DNA of 64,000 bases from Polaromonas sp. (GTDB lineage: Bacteria; Pseudomonadota; Gammaproteobacteria; Burkholderiales; Burkholderiaceae_C). The stretch is from positions 1-64,000 of the forward strand of contig NZ_JAQSDL010000043.1 in assembly GCF_029945895.1 (NCBI RefSeq), in the 5' to 3' direction. The translations under genes and the position numbers were made by a program. Below are positions 52,339 through 61,164 of this stretch, one piece after another. The notes under the pieces are model-generated. The model was not told the DNA's origin, ran no database searches, and saw only the letters and a program-made list of their open reading frames with translations. Each line of letters begins with the position of its first letter. Positions within the stretch are counted from its first letter, which is position 1.

Positions 52339-53103
52339 TTAAAGGGGAGAAACGGAGGAAGCGGAGGAATCAGGTACCGGCCGGGCGCTGCCGCCGGTCA
52401 GGGATGCCGAGTCAATGAGCGGGGCCATCGCGCCGGCGGCGTCGCTGCCATAACGCGCCAGGATGCTCTGGAAGGCGCGCAGTGTCCGGTCGATGGAGCC
52501 GGGCGTCTTGAGAAAGCGGGCTTCGTAATGCAGGGCCAGGATCAGGCCGTGGATTTCGAAGGCAATCTGGCGCTCGTCGGCGTCTGCCCGCAGATGGCCA
52601 GCCTCCTTGGCCAGTACCACGGCACGGTACATGGCGGCCAGCCAGGTCTGCACCGAGGTGGCCAGCGCGTCGCGCACCGGACCGGGCCGGTCGTCAAATT
52701 CGACGGCGCCACTGATGAAGATGCAGCCCGACTGCAGCTCGACCGCCACACGTTTCATCCAGTTGCCGAACAGGGCCTGCACACGCGGCAGGCCTTTGGG
52801 CTCTTTCAGTGCGGGGTAAAAGACCTCTTCTTCGAACCGCGCGAAATACTCGCGGATGACCGAGATCTGCAATTCTTCGCGAGAGCCGAAGTGGGCAAAC
52901 ACGCCCGACTTGCTCATGTGCATGACTTCGGCGAGCGCGCCGATGCTCAGGCCCTCCAGGCCAATCTGCGTGGCCAGCCCGAGAGCGGCATCGACGATCG
53001 CAGCCTTGGTCTGCTGGCCTTTTTGCATGCCGGCGTGCGCAGCGCGACCACTTTCCCGGGGTCCCGGGCGGGCTGCCTTGACAGGAAGTTCGGTAACAGA
53101 CAT
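52339..53103 (-). CDS. TetR-family regulator of the beta-oxidation operon
   Basis: A 254-residue TetR protein: the helix-turn-helix region reads LEGLSIGALAEVMHMSKSGV then FAHFGSREELQISVI. The C-terminal domain has ESGCIF-like FISGAVEFDDRPGPVR. An Asp/Ser-rich C-terminal tail is variable. It sits at the head of the fad block, like atuR in its operon, and has a palindrome just upstream of its start, so autoregulation together with fadE is likely. Confidence 0.87.
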   Translation of the reverse strand: MSVTELPVKAARPGPRESGRAAHAGMQKGQQTKAAIVDAALGLATQIGLEGLSIGALAEVMHMSKSGVFAHFGSREELQISVIREYFARFEEEVFYPALKEPKGLPRVQALFGNWMKRVAVELQSGCIFISGAVEFDDRPGPVRDALATSVQTWLAAMYRAVVLAKEAGHLRADADERQIAFEIHGLILALHYEARFLKTPGSIDRTLRAFQSILARYGSDAAGAMAPLIDSASLTGGSARPVPDSSASSVSPL

Positions 53104-53120
53104 GGAAAGCCAGACAAAAA

Positions 53121-53134
53121 AGAACGACCGTTCT
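53121..53134. promoter_or_regulatory. Palindrome AGAACG-AC-CGTTCT upstream of the TetR gene
   Basis: A 14-bp inverted repeat with 6-bp arms, about 18 bases before the TetR ATG. This is a typical TetR-family operator geometry and position. Binding and repression are inferred; no second copy was found by eye in the window. Confidence 0.65.
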
Positions 53135-53211
53135 ATTTTGCCGCAAAACCCGCCACGTTCAAGCCGACAGCCCGTAAATCCCGGTTTATAGGGTTGAGGC
53201 CCTAGGTCAAA

Positions 53212-55599
53212 TCAGGGTAAACCCGTATCAATTTGAGGCGCAGCGAGCGGGAATTCTGCGATCCAGTCAGAAAGCTGTTGTGGGTCGAAGGGCTTGGTCA
53301 GGTGGCGATTGAAGCCTGCTGCCATGGCCTTCTGCCGGTCGTCGTCCTGGCCCCATCCAGTCGCCGCGATCAACAGCGGGCGGCCGCCCCAGGGCTGGGC
53401 GCGAACCATCTGCGCGACTTCGTAACCATTGAGGCCAGGCATGCCGATATCGAGCACCAGGACATCGGGCTGCAGCCGCGTCGCCAGGTCGGCCGCCTGC
53501 CGTCCGTCGTTGGCCGTGTGCACGAGGTAGCCATCCATGCGCAGCAGTTCGGCCAGCACCTGCACCGCGTCGCGGTTATCGTCGGCGAGCAGCACGGTCC
53601 GGGCCTCAGGTTGACGCAGTGCCGGCAAGGGCGCAACAGGGCTGGCGACGACCGTTTGCCGGTCGGCGCAATAAGGCAGCTTCACGACAAAGCGACTGCC
53701 GCGGCCCGCGCCGTCGCTGGAGGCCGACACCGTGCCGCCATGCAGTTCGACCAGCCCCTTGGCCAGCGCCAGCCCGATGCCCAGTCCGCCTTCCGAGCGG
53801 TCCAGCGCGGATTGTTCCTGGGCGAACATGGTGAAGATGTTTTCGATGGCCGCCGGACTCAGGCCCATCCCGCTGTCCGACACGGTGAAGCTCAGCCAGC
53901 GCCCCTCCACCTGCACGTCGAGCCTGATCCGCCCGCCCTCGTCGGTGTATTTCACGGCGTTGTTCAGCAGGTTGGACAGCACCTGCGCCAGTCTGAGCGG
54001 ATCGGCCACCAGCTGCAAGCCGTCGCCGCCGATCGTGGCCACCAGCCCATGCCCCTTGGCCTGCGCCAGGGGACGCACCGTTTCCAGGACGGTCTCGACC
54101 AGATCGTCAACGGCCAGGGGCACTTTTTTGAGGATCACCCTGCGCTGGGTGATGCGGGCGACATCAATCAGATCGTCCAGCAGGCGTGCCATGTGGCCCA
54201 CCTGGCGTCCGATCACCTCCACGGCATGTTCGCGCGCCTCCGGCCGGGAAGCCGGAGAGCCCAGCAGCTGCACGGCGGCCCGAATCGGCGCCAGCGGGTT
54301 GCGCAGTTCGTGCGCCAGCGTCGCCAGGAACTCGTCTTTCTGCCGGTCCGCATCGCGCAGCGCCTGGTGGTTCTTTTTTGCGTCCTCAATGTCAGTGGTG
54401 GTGCCGAACCAGCGCAACACGCGACCGGAGGCATCAAGCTGCGGTACCGCCCGGGTCAAAAACCAGCGGTACACCCCATCGTGGCGGCACAACCGGTACT
54501 CGACCTGCCATTCGATGCCCTGTTCACGCGCGGCCACAAAGGCTCGCCCCGGCGCGTCGCGATCCTCGGGGTGAAGCGCGCCCGTCCAGCCATGGTCGAG
54601 TGCGGCCTCGGCGCTCTGACCGGTATAGACCGACCATTGGGAATTGAAACGTTCCAGGCCACCGTCGACCCTGGCCACCCAGGCCATCGCGGGAATGCTG
54701 TTGGAAAAAACCAGCAGGGCCTCCTGCGCGCGCTGCAGCTCCGTCACTTCATGGCCATGCACAAAAACGCCTTCGACCTGCCCGGTCAGCCCCCGCAGCG
54801 GATGATAGACAAAATCAAGGTAAGCCTCCGTCTGGGGCGCACCGGGTACGCTGTTGAGCAGCACTCGTACCGAGCGGCCAACATAAGGTTCGCCAGTGGC
54901 AAACACCTGGTCGAGCAGGGCCACAAAACCCTGCTCAACCACTTCCGGCAGCGCCTCAGCCACCGGTTTGCCGATGACCTCGCGAAAGCCGGTCAGCTGC
55001 AGGTAGGCGTGGTTGGCGATCTCGAAGACATGGTCTGGTCCCCGCATCACCGCGACAAAGCCGGGCGCCTGACTGAACAACGTCTGCAGACGCTCCTGCT
55101 CTGCGCGCTGGTGCTGTTCGGCCAGCACCATGGCCGTGGTTTCGGTGCAGGCGCAATACAGGCCGGCAATCGCATCGGCCTCGTCCCGCACGGGCGAATA
55201 GGAAAAGGTGAACCAGGTGTCTTCATCGTAGCCATGGCGGCGCATGCGAAGCGGCAGGTTTTCGACAAAAAAAGCCTCTCCGCCCAGCGCACGTTGCACC
55301 AGGGGCTCAATGTCGGCCCGAATGTCGTGCCAGGCCTCGTAAAAAGGCCGGCCCAGCGCCTGCGGATGCTTGGCGCCCAGAATCTCGGCGTAGGCATCGT
55401 TATAGAGCAGGGACAGGGTCGGTCCCCAGGCCACAAACATCGGAAAGGCCGAGCCCAGCATGAGGTTGACTACCGAGCGCAAGGACTGCGGCCACATCCC
55501 AGGCGGGCCCAGCGGCGAGCCGGCCCAGTCCTGTTCGCGCATCAGCCGGGGAACGCCGGTATCTCCGGTCAGAAATGCAAGCGGGGAGTCGGCACTCAT
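53212..55599 (-). CDS. Hybrid sensor histidine kinase with PAS domains and receiver
   Basis: A 795-residue soluble kinase. Three PAS-like segments (about 40-155, 165-290, 295-405) are followed by HisKA (H430 in FLATLAHELRNPL), an ATPase domain with N-box NLLNNAVKYT, G1 DSGMGL and G2 GGLGIGLALAKGLVEL. The C-terminal receiver has the acceptor aspartate D717 (LVLDIGMPG) and the conserved lysine K769. No membrane segment or output domain is visible, so it would signal through a separate partner. The sensed signal is unknown. Confidence 0.92.
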   Translation of the reverse strand: MSADSPLAFLTGDTGVPRLMREQDWAGSPLGPPGMWPQSLRSVVNLMLGSAFPMFVAWGPTLSLLYNDAYAEILGAKHPQALGRPFYEAWHDIRADIEPLVQRALGGEAFFVENLPLRMRRHGYDEDTWFTFSYSPVRDEADAIAGLYCACTETTAMVLAEQHQRAEQERLQTLFSQAPGFVAVMRGPDHVFEIANHAYLQLTGFREVIGKPVAEALPEVVEQGFVALLDQVFATGEPYVGRSVRVLLNSVPGAPQTEAYLDFVYHPLRGLTGQVEGVFVHGHEVTELQRAQEALLVFSNSIPAMAWVARVDGGLERFNSQWSVYTGQSAEAALDHGWTGALHPEDRDAPGRAFVAAREQGIEWQVEYRLCRHDGVYRWFLTRAVPQLDASGRVLRWFGTTTDIEDAKKNHQALRDADRQKDEFLATLAHELRNPLAPIRAAVQLLGSPASRPEAREHAVEVIGRQVGHMARLLDDLIDVARITQRRVILKKVPLAVDDLVETVLETVRPLAQAKGHGLVATIGGDGLQLVADPLRLAQVLSNLLNNAVKYTDEGGRIRLDVQVEGRWLSFTVSDSGMGLSPAAIENIFTMFAQEQSALDRSEGGLGIGLALAKGLVELHGGTVSASSDGAGRGSRFVVKLPYCADRQTVVASPVAPLPALRQPEARTVLLADDNRDAVQVLAELLRMDGYLVHTANDGRQAADLATRLQPDVLVLDIGMPGLNGYEVAQMVRAQPWGGRPLLIAATGWGQDDDRQKAMAAGFNRHLTKPFDPQQLSDWIAEFPLAAPQIDTGLP

Positions 55600-55679
55600 G
55601 GGTTTAAGTGTAGCCTCGGCTGGAGCAAGTCAGCCCCTGCGCGCGCAGGAAACCGGACCGTCCTGCGCTCAAGCCGGCG

Positions 55680-56528
55680 TCACAGCTTGAAAGGAAGCAC
55701 CACCTGGCGCTGTTCGCCCAGGCCTTCAATGCCCAGGGTCATGACGTCGCCCTTTTTCAGGAACAAGGGCGGCTTCATGCCCATGCCCACGCCGGGCGGT
55801 GTGCCGGTGGTGATCACGTCGCCGGGCATCAGCGTCATGAACTGGCTGACATAACTGATGATTTTGGCCACGCTGAAGATCATGGTTTTCGTGCTGCCGG
55901 TCTGCGCCCGCTGGCCATTGAGGTCCAGCCACATCGCCAGCTTCTGCGGGTTCGGCACATCGTCGCGGGTGACCAGCCAGGGGCCGATCGGACCGAAGGT
56001 GTCGCAGCCCTTGCCCTTGTCCCAGGTGCCGCCGCGCTCGATCTGGTACTCGCGCTCGCTGACGTCGTTGATGGTGCAATAGCCGGCCACAAAATTGAGC
56101 GCGTCTTTCTGCGAGACGTAACGCGCGCGGGTGCCGATCACCACGCCAAGTTCGACCTCCCAGTCGGACTTGACCGAGCCCTTGGGCAGCATGACCGGGT
56201 CGTTGGCCCCCTGGATGCAGGTGGTGGCCTTCATGAAAACGATGGGCTCTTTAGGAATCGGCAGGCCCGACTCCGCCGCGTGGTCCGCGTAGTTGAGGCC
56301 GATGGCGATGAACTTGCCGACGCTGGCGACCGGGCTGCCCAGGCGCGGCTGGCCCTTGACCAGCGGCAGGTTCGCCGTCTTGAGCTTGCGCAGTTTGGCC
56401 AGTGCGGCATCACCGAGCTGCTCGGGGCCAATGTCCTTGACCACTGCGCTGAGGTCGCGCAGTTTGCCCTCGGCATCGATGAGACCTGGTTTTTCCTTGC
56501 CGGGTTGGCCGTAACGAACGAGTTTCAT
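55680..56528 (-). CDS. Fumarylacetoacetate hydrolase-family protein (sugar-acid hydrolase)
   Basis: A 282-residue FAH-family enzyme: KFIAIGLNYADHAAESGLPI, the metal-ligand stretch DWEVELGVVIG, and GDVITTGTPPGVGMGMKPP. In the L-fuconate and L-rhamnonate routes such proteins hydrolyse 2,4-diketo-3-deoxy acids to pyruvate and a hydroxy acid. The neighbours (two SDRs, an enolase-superfamily dehydratase) support that kind of role; the exact sugar acid is not determined. Confidence 0.88.
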   Translation of the reverse strand: MKLVRYGQPGKEKPGLIDAEGKLRDLSAVVKDIGPEQLGDAALAKLRKLKTANLPLVKGQPRLGSPVASVGKFIAIGLNYADHAAESGLPIPKEPIVFMKATTCIQGANDPVMLPKGSVKSDWEVELGVVIGTRARYVSQKDALNFVAGYCTINDVSEREYQIERGGTWDKGKGCDTFGPIGPWLVTRDDVPNPQKLAMWLDLNGQRAQTGSTKTMIFSVAKIISYVSQFMTLMPGDVITTGTPPGVGMGMKPPLFLKKGDVMTLGIEGLGEQRQVVLPFKL

Positions 56529-56552
56529 GGTTTTCCTTCTGGTTAAAACGAA

Positions 56553-57299
56553 TCAGTATGTAGAACGGCCGCCGGACAGGTCAAACACGGCGCCGGTTGA
56601 AAACGAACATTCTTCGGTGCAGAGCCAGCCCACCATGGCGGCCACCTCCTCGGGTGTGCCGAAGCGGCCCATCGGAATTTTCGACAGCATGAAAGCGATG
56701 TGTTCGGGGCTCATCTGGTCGAAGATTGCCGTCTTGACCGCAGCCGGGGTGACGCAATTGACCCGTATGCCCGTGTCGGCGAGTTCCTTGCCCAGCGATT
56801 TTGTCAGCGCAATCACGGCCGCCTTGCTGGCGCTGTAGGCGCTGGCATTCGGGTTGCCGTCCTTGCCGGCCACCGACGCGATGTTGACGATGCGGCCGTA
56901 GTTGTTGGCGCGCAGGTGCGGCGCCCATTCGCGGCAGCACAGGAACAGGCCGTTGAGGTTGACGGCCATCACCTGCTCCCACGCATCAACCGGGTAGTCC
57001 CAGAGCTTGACGTTGGGGCCAGTCACGCCGGCGCTGTTGACCAGCGCATCAACCTTGGGGGCCAGCAGCAAAGTCGCCTGGACCGCCGCGCGCACCGAGG
57101 CATGCTGCGACACGTCCACCGCCACCGCCGAGGCCCGCGGGCCCAGCGCGGCCGCCGCCTGCCCAGCCGCCGCCTCGTCGCGGTCCCACAGCGTGACACT
57201 GCCGCCGGACTGGATCAGCCGCTGTGCAATCGCGTAGCCCAGACCGGTGGCGCCACCGGTGACCACGGCGTGCCGACCCTGGAAGTCGAGCTGGTTCAT
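56553..57299 (-). CDS. SDR-family oxidoreductase
   Basis: A 248-residue classical SDR. TGGATGLGYAIA binds NAD(P), VNSAGVTGPN follows, and the active site is NIASVAG with YSASK. ATG at 57297-57299 begins MNQLDFQGRHAVVTGG and overlaps the upstream SDR stop by ATGA. It could act as a sugar-acid or lactone dehydrogenase. It is transcribed as part of the sugar-acid operon. Confidence 0.88.
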   Translation of the reverse strand: MNQLDFQGRHAVVTGGATGLGYAIAQRLIQSGGSVTLWDRDEAAAGQAAAALGPRASAVAVDVSQHASVRAAVQATLLLAPKVDALVNSAGVTGPNVKLWDYPVDAWEQVMAVNLNGLFLCCREWAPHLRANNYGRIVNIASVAGKDGNPNASAYSASKAAVIALTKSLGKELADTGIRVNCVTPAAVKTAIFDQMSPEHIAFMLSKIPMGRFGTPEEVAAMVGWLCTEECSFSTGAVFDLSGGRSTY

Positions 57300-58039
57300 A
57301 TGGTCATGCCACCATCGATGTTGTAGTGCTGGCCGGTAACAAACGCCGCTTCGTCGCTGGCCAGAAAGGTCACGACGGGTGCAATCTCGTGGGCCTGCGC
57401 GAGCCGGCCCATGGGCTGGCGCGCAATGAAATTGCGGCGCGCCTCGGCCGGATCTTCGTAAACATTGATCCGGTCCTGCAGCGAGGGTGTGTCGACGGTG
57501 CCGGGACAGATGCAGTTGCAGCGTACGCCCTGCATCACGTAGTCGGCCGCCACACTTTTGGTCAGGCCGATCACCGCCGCCTTGGACGCGCCGTACACAA
57601 AGCGGTTCGGCAGCCCCTTGATGCTGACCACGCTGGCCATGTTGATGATGCTGCCGCCCCCCTTGCCACCGTTGTTTGCAAGCATGCGCGGCAAGGCCGC
57701 CTGGATGGTCCAGAACTGCGAACGCACGTTGAGATTGAAGGCGAACTCCCACTCTTCGTCAGTGGCCTGCAGGGCGGTGCCCGCGTGCACAAAACCCGCG
57801 CAGTTGAACAGCACGTCGAGCGCGGGCATGTCAGCGATGACCTGGCGAATCGCCGCCTTGTCGAGCACGTCCAGCGGCAGGGCACGGATGTTGGGCATGC
57901 CCGCGTAACCGTCGAGCAGCTTCGCATTGACGTCGGTCGCCCAGACCTGGGCGCCTTCTGCCGCCATGGCCAGTGCACTGGCCTTGCCGATGCCCTGCCC
58001 GGCGGCGGTGATCAGCGCGGTTTTCCCTTGAAGTCGCAT
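57296..58039 (-). CDS. SDR-family dehydrogenase, 2-keto-3-deoxy-fuconate dehydrogenase-like
   Basis: A 247-residue SDR with TAAGQGIGKA and the active site NMASVVSI with YGASK. VYGASKAAVIGLTKSVAAD and CICPGTVDTPSLQDRI match the DHRS6/keto-deoxy-fuconate dehydrogenase group, which oxidises 2-keto-3-deoxy acids. It would provide the substrate for the FAH hydrolase. Specificity is inferred. Confidence 0.88.
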   Translation of the reverse strand: MRLQGKTALITAAGQGIGKASALAMAAEGAQVWATDVNAKLLDGYAGMPNIRALPLDVLDKAAIRQVIADMPALDVLFNCAGFVHAGTALQATDEEWEFAFNLNVRSQFWTIQAALPRMLANNGGKGGGSIINMASVVSIKGLPNRFVYGASKAAVIGLTKSVAADYVMQGVRCNCICPGTVDTPSLQDRINVYEDPAEARRNFIARQPMGRLAQAHEIAPVVTFLASDEAAFVTGQHYNIDGGMTI

Positions 58040-58057
58040 GTTTTTTCCTTGGTTGAT

Positions 58058-59173
58058 TTATTGATTCAGGGTGGTGTCGGCAAGCTGCCGTTTTTTGATG
58101 ACAGGCCAGTCCCACGTGATGCCCAGGCCCGGCGTGTCGGGCGGCCAGGCATAACCGCCCTCGACCCGGATGCGGCTGGTCGTGATGTCGTCAAGCTGCG
58201 GGATGTATTCAACCCAGGCGGCATTGGGAACCGCGGCGCACAGGCTCACATGCAGCTCCATCAGGAAATGCGGACAGACGGGCACGCCAAAACCTTCGGC
58301 CAGATGGGCCACCTTGATCCATGGCGTGATGCCGCCTATGCGGGCCACATCGGGCTGGACAATGCTGCAGGCGCCGCGCTCCAGGTATTCGCGGAACTGG
58401 CTCAGGTGGTACATCGACTCCCCCACGGCCACCGGAATGGCCGTCTGGGTGCGCAGCTGGCTGTGCCCCGACACATCTTCGGCCGCCATCGGCTCCTCCA
58501 GCCAGGCCAGGTCCAGGCCCGCAAAGGCAACCGCGCGACGCAGGGCTTCCGGGCGGTTGAAGCCCTGGTTCGCGTCGACCATGATGTCAAAACCCGGGCC
58601 GACGGCGTCCCGCACGGCGGACAGCCGCGCCACGTCCTCGCTGACGTGCGGCCTGCCGACCTTGATCTTTGCCCCCCGAAAACCCTGGGCCTGGGCCGCC
58701 AGCGTCTGCGCCACCAGTTCGTCGGCATCCAAATGCAGCCAGCCACCCTCGGTGGTGTACACCGGCACGCGTGTTTGCGCGCCACCGAGCAGCTGCCACA
58801 GCGGCAAGGCCTGGCGGCGGGCGCGCCAGTCCCACAAGGCGGTGTCCACACAGGCCAGCGCCAGGCTGGTGATGGCCCCCACGGCGGTGGCGTGGGTGTG
58901 AAAAAACAGGTCTTTCCAGATGGCCTCGACATGCAGCGGGTTGCGGCCCAGCAGACGCGGCGCAAGGTGGTCGTGCAGCAGGGCCATGACCGACGAACCG
59001 CCGGTGCCTATGGTGTAGGCATAACCGGTGCCCTCCACGCCGTCGCTGCAGCGCAAGGTCAGCAGCAGGGTCTCCTGTGTCACAAAGGACTGGATGGCAT
59101 CGGTGCGCACGACCTTGGGCGGCAGGTTGACCTGACGCAGGCGGATGGACTCAATCGTGACAGACGCTGTCAT
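58058..59173 (-). CDS. Enolase-superfamily (mandelate racemase/muconate lactonizing) dehydratase
   Basis: A 371-residue enzyme. The catalytic lysine pair region is GAKIKVG; metal ligands are in DIMVDANQGF, AWLEEPM and VAVGESMY; a histidine near the end (CPHFLMELH) completes the site. Members dehydrate sugar acids such as fuconate, rhamnonate or galactonate to 2-keto-3-deoxy acids. The downstream SDR and FAH genes fit that pathway. Confidence 0.9.
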   Translation of the reverse strand: MTASVTIESIRLRQVNLPPKVVRTDAIQSFVTQETLLLTLRCSDGVEGTGYAYTIGTGGSSVMALLHDHLAPRLLGRNPLHVEAIWKDLFFHTHATAVGAITSLALACVDTALWDWRARRQALPLWQLLGGAQTRVPVYTTEGGWLHLDADELVAQTLAAQAQGFRGAKIKVGRPHVSEDVARLSAVRDAVGPGFDIMVDANQGFNRPEALRRAVAFAGLDLAWLEEPMAAEDVSGHSQLRTQTAIPVAVGESMYHLSQFREYLERGACSIVQPDVARIGGITPWIKVAHLAEGFGVPVCPHFLMELHVSLCAAVPNAAWVEYIPQLDDITTSRIRVEGGYAWPPDTPGLGITWDWPVIKKRQLADTTLNQ

Positions 59174-59258
59174 GGGCGGACGCGGGGGAAAAACATTACA
59201 GGAACCATTACAGGGTTTAGCCGGATGGCAGCAAAGGCTGGAATCATGGGATTATCAA

Positions 59259-59270
59259 TTGGCCTTACCA
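59259..59270. promoter_or_regulatory. Possible GntR-type operator TTGGCCTTACCA
   Basis: TGG and CCA arms spaced by five bases, lying in the 143-bp gap between the dehydratase gene (minus) and the GntR gene (plus). FadR-subfamily GntR proteins often bind TGGT-ACCA-type half sites. It is short and could be chance. Confidence 0.25.
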
Positions 59271-59316
59271 CTTGTCCACTTCTGGCTAACCCTTAATACC
59301 TCTCCTTGCTGAAAAA

Positions 59317-60036
59317 ATGCCGCTGCAAGCCGTCGAACCGCAACGCCTTTACCGCCAGATCGCCGAGCAGCTGCGCTCGCTGATCAGCAAGGGGGAATTT
59401 GCGGCCGGCACGCGCCTGCCGGCAGAACGCGACCTGGCCAAACAGCTCGGTGTGAGCCGGCCGTCGGTGCGGGAAGCTTTGATTGCCATGGAAGTCGAGG
59501 GCTGGGTCGAGGTGCGCACCGGCTCCGGCGTGTATGTGCTGGACCGGTCCATGCGTGCCAGCCGGTCCGCGGGGCCGCAGGTCACGCTGACCGAATGGGG
59601 ACCGCTGGAACTGATACGCGCGCGCCGCGTGGTGGAGGGTGAGATCGCCTCCATGGCCGCTCTGCAGGCCAGACGCAAGGACATTGACGCCATGCGCGCC
59701 GCCATCGACATGATGGTCACCGACGCCAACCGCGGCGTGTTGCCGCTGGACGGCGACCGGGCCTTCCACAGCGCGATTGTCGAAGCTTGCGGCAACGTGG
59801 TGCTGATCGAAACCGTGCAGAGTTTCTGGGACTCCCGCCGCGGCCCGCTGTTCACGCGCCTGACCGGCTATTTCGAGACGATGAAGTCTTGGCAATCGGC
59901 GATTGCCGAGCATGAAGCGATTTTTGCGGCCATCTGCGCACATGACGGCCCCGCCGCCCGCACGGCCATGCATGCCCACATGGACAAGTCCCATTCCCGA
60001 TTCAGCGCGAGCTGGCGCCGCGCGAAGACAAGCTGA
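59317..60036 (+). CDS. FadR-subfamily GntR regulator
   Basis: A 239-residue regulator. The winged helix spans about 10-75 (AGTRLPAERDLAKQLGVSRP then SVREALIAMEVEGWVEVRTG). The C-terminal FCD domain has metal-binding-type positions in DGDRAFHSAIVEACGN and AIAEHEAIFAAICAHD. It is divergent from the sugar-acid enzymes and upstream of the TRAP operon, so it likely controls both in response to a sugar-acid intermediate. Confidence 0.9.
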   Translation: MPLQAVEPQRLYRQIAEQLRSLISKGEFAAGTRLPAERDLAKQLGVSRPSVREALIAMEVEGWVEVRTGSGVYVLDRSMRASRSAGPQVTLTEWGPLELIRARRVVEGEIASMAALQARRKDIDAMRAAIDMMVTDANRGVLPLDGDRAFHSAIVEACGNVVLIETVQSFWDSRRGPLFTRLTGYFETMKSWQSAIAEHEAIFAAICAHDGPAARTAMHAHMDKSHSRFSASWRRAKTS

Positions 60037-60089
60037 AGAAAGCGCCCGGCAACTCCCCTTTTCTTTCAACCTTTAACCGAGGAGACAAC

Positions 60090-61076
60090 ATGACAAAACG
60101 ATTCGCTCTGAAAAAAATAGCATGCTGCGCAATCATCGCGGGCACCCTGGGCACATTTGGCATTGCCCACGCGCAAACCAAACTGAAGTGGGCACACGTC
60201 TATGAAACGTCCGAGCCTTACCACAAGTGGTCGGTCTGGGCGGCCGACGAGTTCAAGAAACGCACCAACGGCAAATACGAAATCCAGGTCTTCCCGGCTT
60301 CCAGCCTGGGCAAGGAAAGCGACATCAACCAGGGCCTGCAGCTGGGCACGGTGGACATCATCCTGACCGGCGCCTCCTTTGCCTCCAACTCCTATCCGCG
60401 CCTGGCCGTGAGTTATTACCCGTTCACCTTCCGCGACGCCGACCATGTGGTCAAGTACGGCAAGAGCGATATCTTCAAGGAGCTGACCGAAGGCTACAAA
60501 AAGGCCACCGGCAACACGGTGACGGCCCTGACCTATTACGGTGCGCGCCATGCCACCAGCAACAAGCTGTTCACCAACTGCGACCAGATGAAGGGCTTGA
60601 AGATGCGCGTGCCGGACTCCCCGGCCTACACCGCCCTGCCACGCGCCTGCGGCGCCAACCCGACGCCGATTGCCTTTGCCGAGGTTTACCTGGCGCTGCA
60701 GAACGGCACCGTGGACGCGCAGGAAAATCCGCTGCCCACCATCGAGGCCAAAAAATTCTTCGAGGTTCAGAAGAACATCATCCTGACCGGCCACATCGCC
60801 GACGCGCTGCTCACGGTGATTGCGCCCAGCCTGTGGGGCAAGCTGTCCCCGGCCGAGCAGAAAATCCTCACCGACGTGACGCAGGAAGCCGCCGTCAACG
60901 CCACCAACGACATCCGCAAGCGTGAAGGCGAACTGGTGGAAGAGTTCAAGAAGAAGGGCAACAACGTGGTGACGGTGGACCGCGCCGACTTCCAGCAACG
61001 CGTGCTCAAGGCGATCACCTTCGAATCCATGAAGCTCGACAAGAAGGACTGGGACCGCATCATCGCGATCAAGTAA
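60090..61076 (+). CDS. dctP: TRAP transporter substrate-binding protein
   Basis: A 328-residue DctP-type binding protein. Signal peptide: about residues 1-28, ending GIAHA. Mature part: TKLKWAHVYETSEPYHKWSV, then GLKMRVPDSPAYTALPRACG containing the arginine (KMRVP) that binds the ligand carboxylate, and GTVDAQENPLPTIEAKKFFE. GAGGAG precedes the ATG. It probably delivers the sugar acid to DctQM. Confidence 0.93.
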   Translation: MTKRFALKKIACCAIIAGTLGTFGIAHAQTKLKWAHVYETSEPYHKWSVWAADEFKKRTNGKYEIQVFPASSLGKESDINQGLQLGTVDIILTGASFASNSYPRLAVSYYPFTFRDADHVVKYGKSDIFKELTEGYKKATGNTVTALTYYGARHATSNKLFTNCDQMKGLKMRVPDSPAYTALPRACGANPTPIAFAEVYLALQNGTVDAQENPLPTIEAKKFFEVQKNIILTGHIADALLTVIAPSLWGKLSPAEQKILTDVTQEAAVNATNDIRKREGELVEEFKKKGNNVVTVDRADFQQRVLKAITFESMKLDKKDWDRIIAIK

Positions 61077-61090
61077 GCCACGACAACGAC

Positions 61091-61115
61091 CGGGCTGCCC
61101 GACTGCGGCAGCCCG
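61091..61115 (+). terminator. Intercistronic stem-loop between dctP and dctQ
   Basis: A perfect 9-bp stem (CGGGCTGCC and GGCAGCCCG, 7-base loop) about 14 bases after the dctP stop. There is no T run. As with gltI-gltJ, it is a likely partial terminator or mRNA-protecting hairpin that favours the binding protein. Confidence 0.6.
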
Positions 61116-61164
61116 CCTCTTCTCTTGCCAGCTCACCAGCCGACCAGCCCAGGATCATCAGACC

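Noticed and set aside
53233-55854. 873-residue plus-strand open frame
   Set aside because: It is the antisense shadow of the hybrid histidine kinase; its composition (His/Gln/Arg-rich) is typical of antisense frames in GC-rich genes and no motif is recognisable.
57326-59296. 656-residue plus-strand open frame
   Set aside because: Antisense to the SDR and dehydratase genes, which have clear catalytic motifs.
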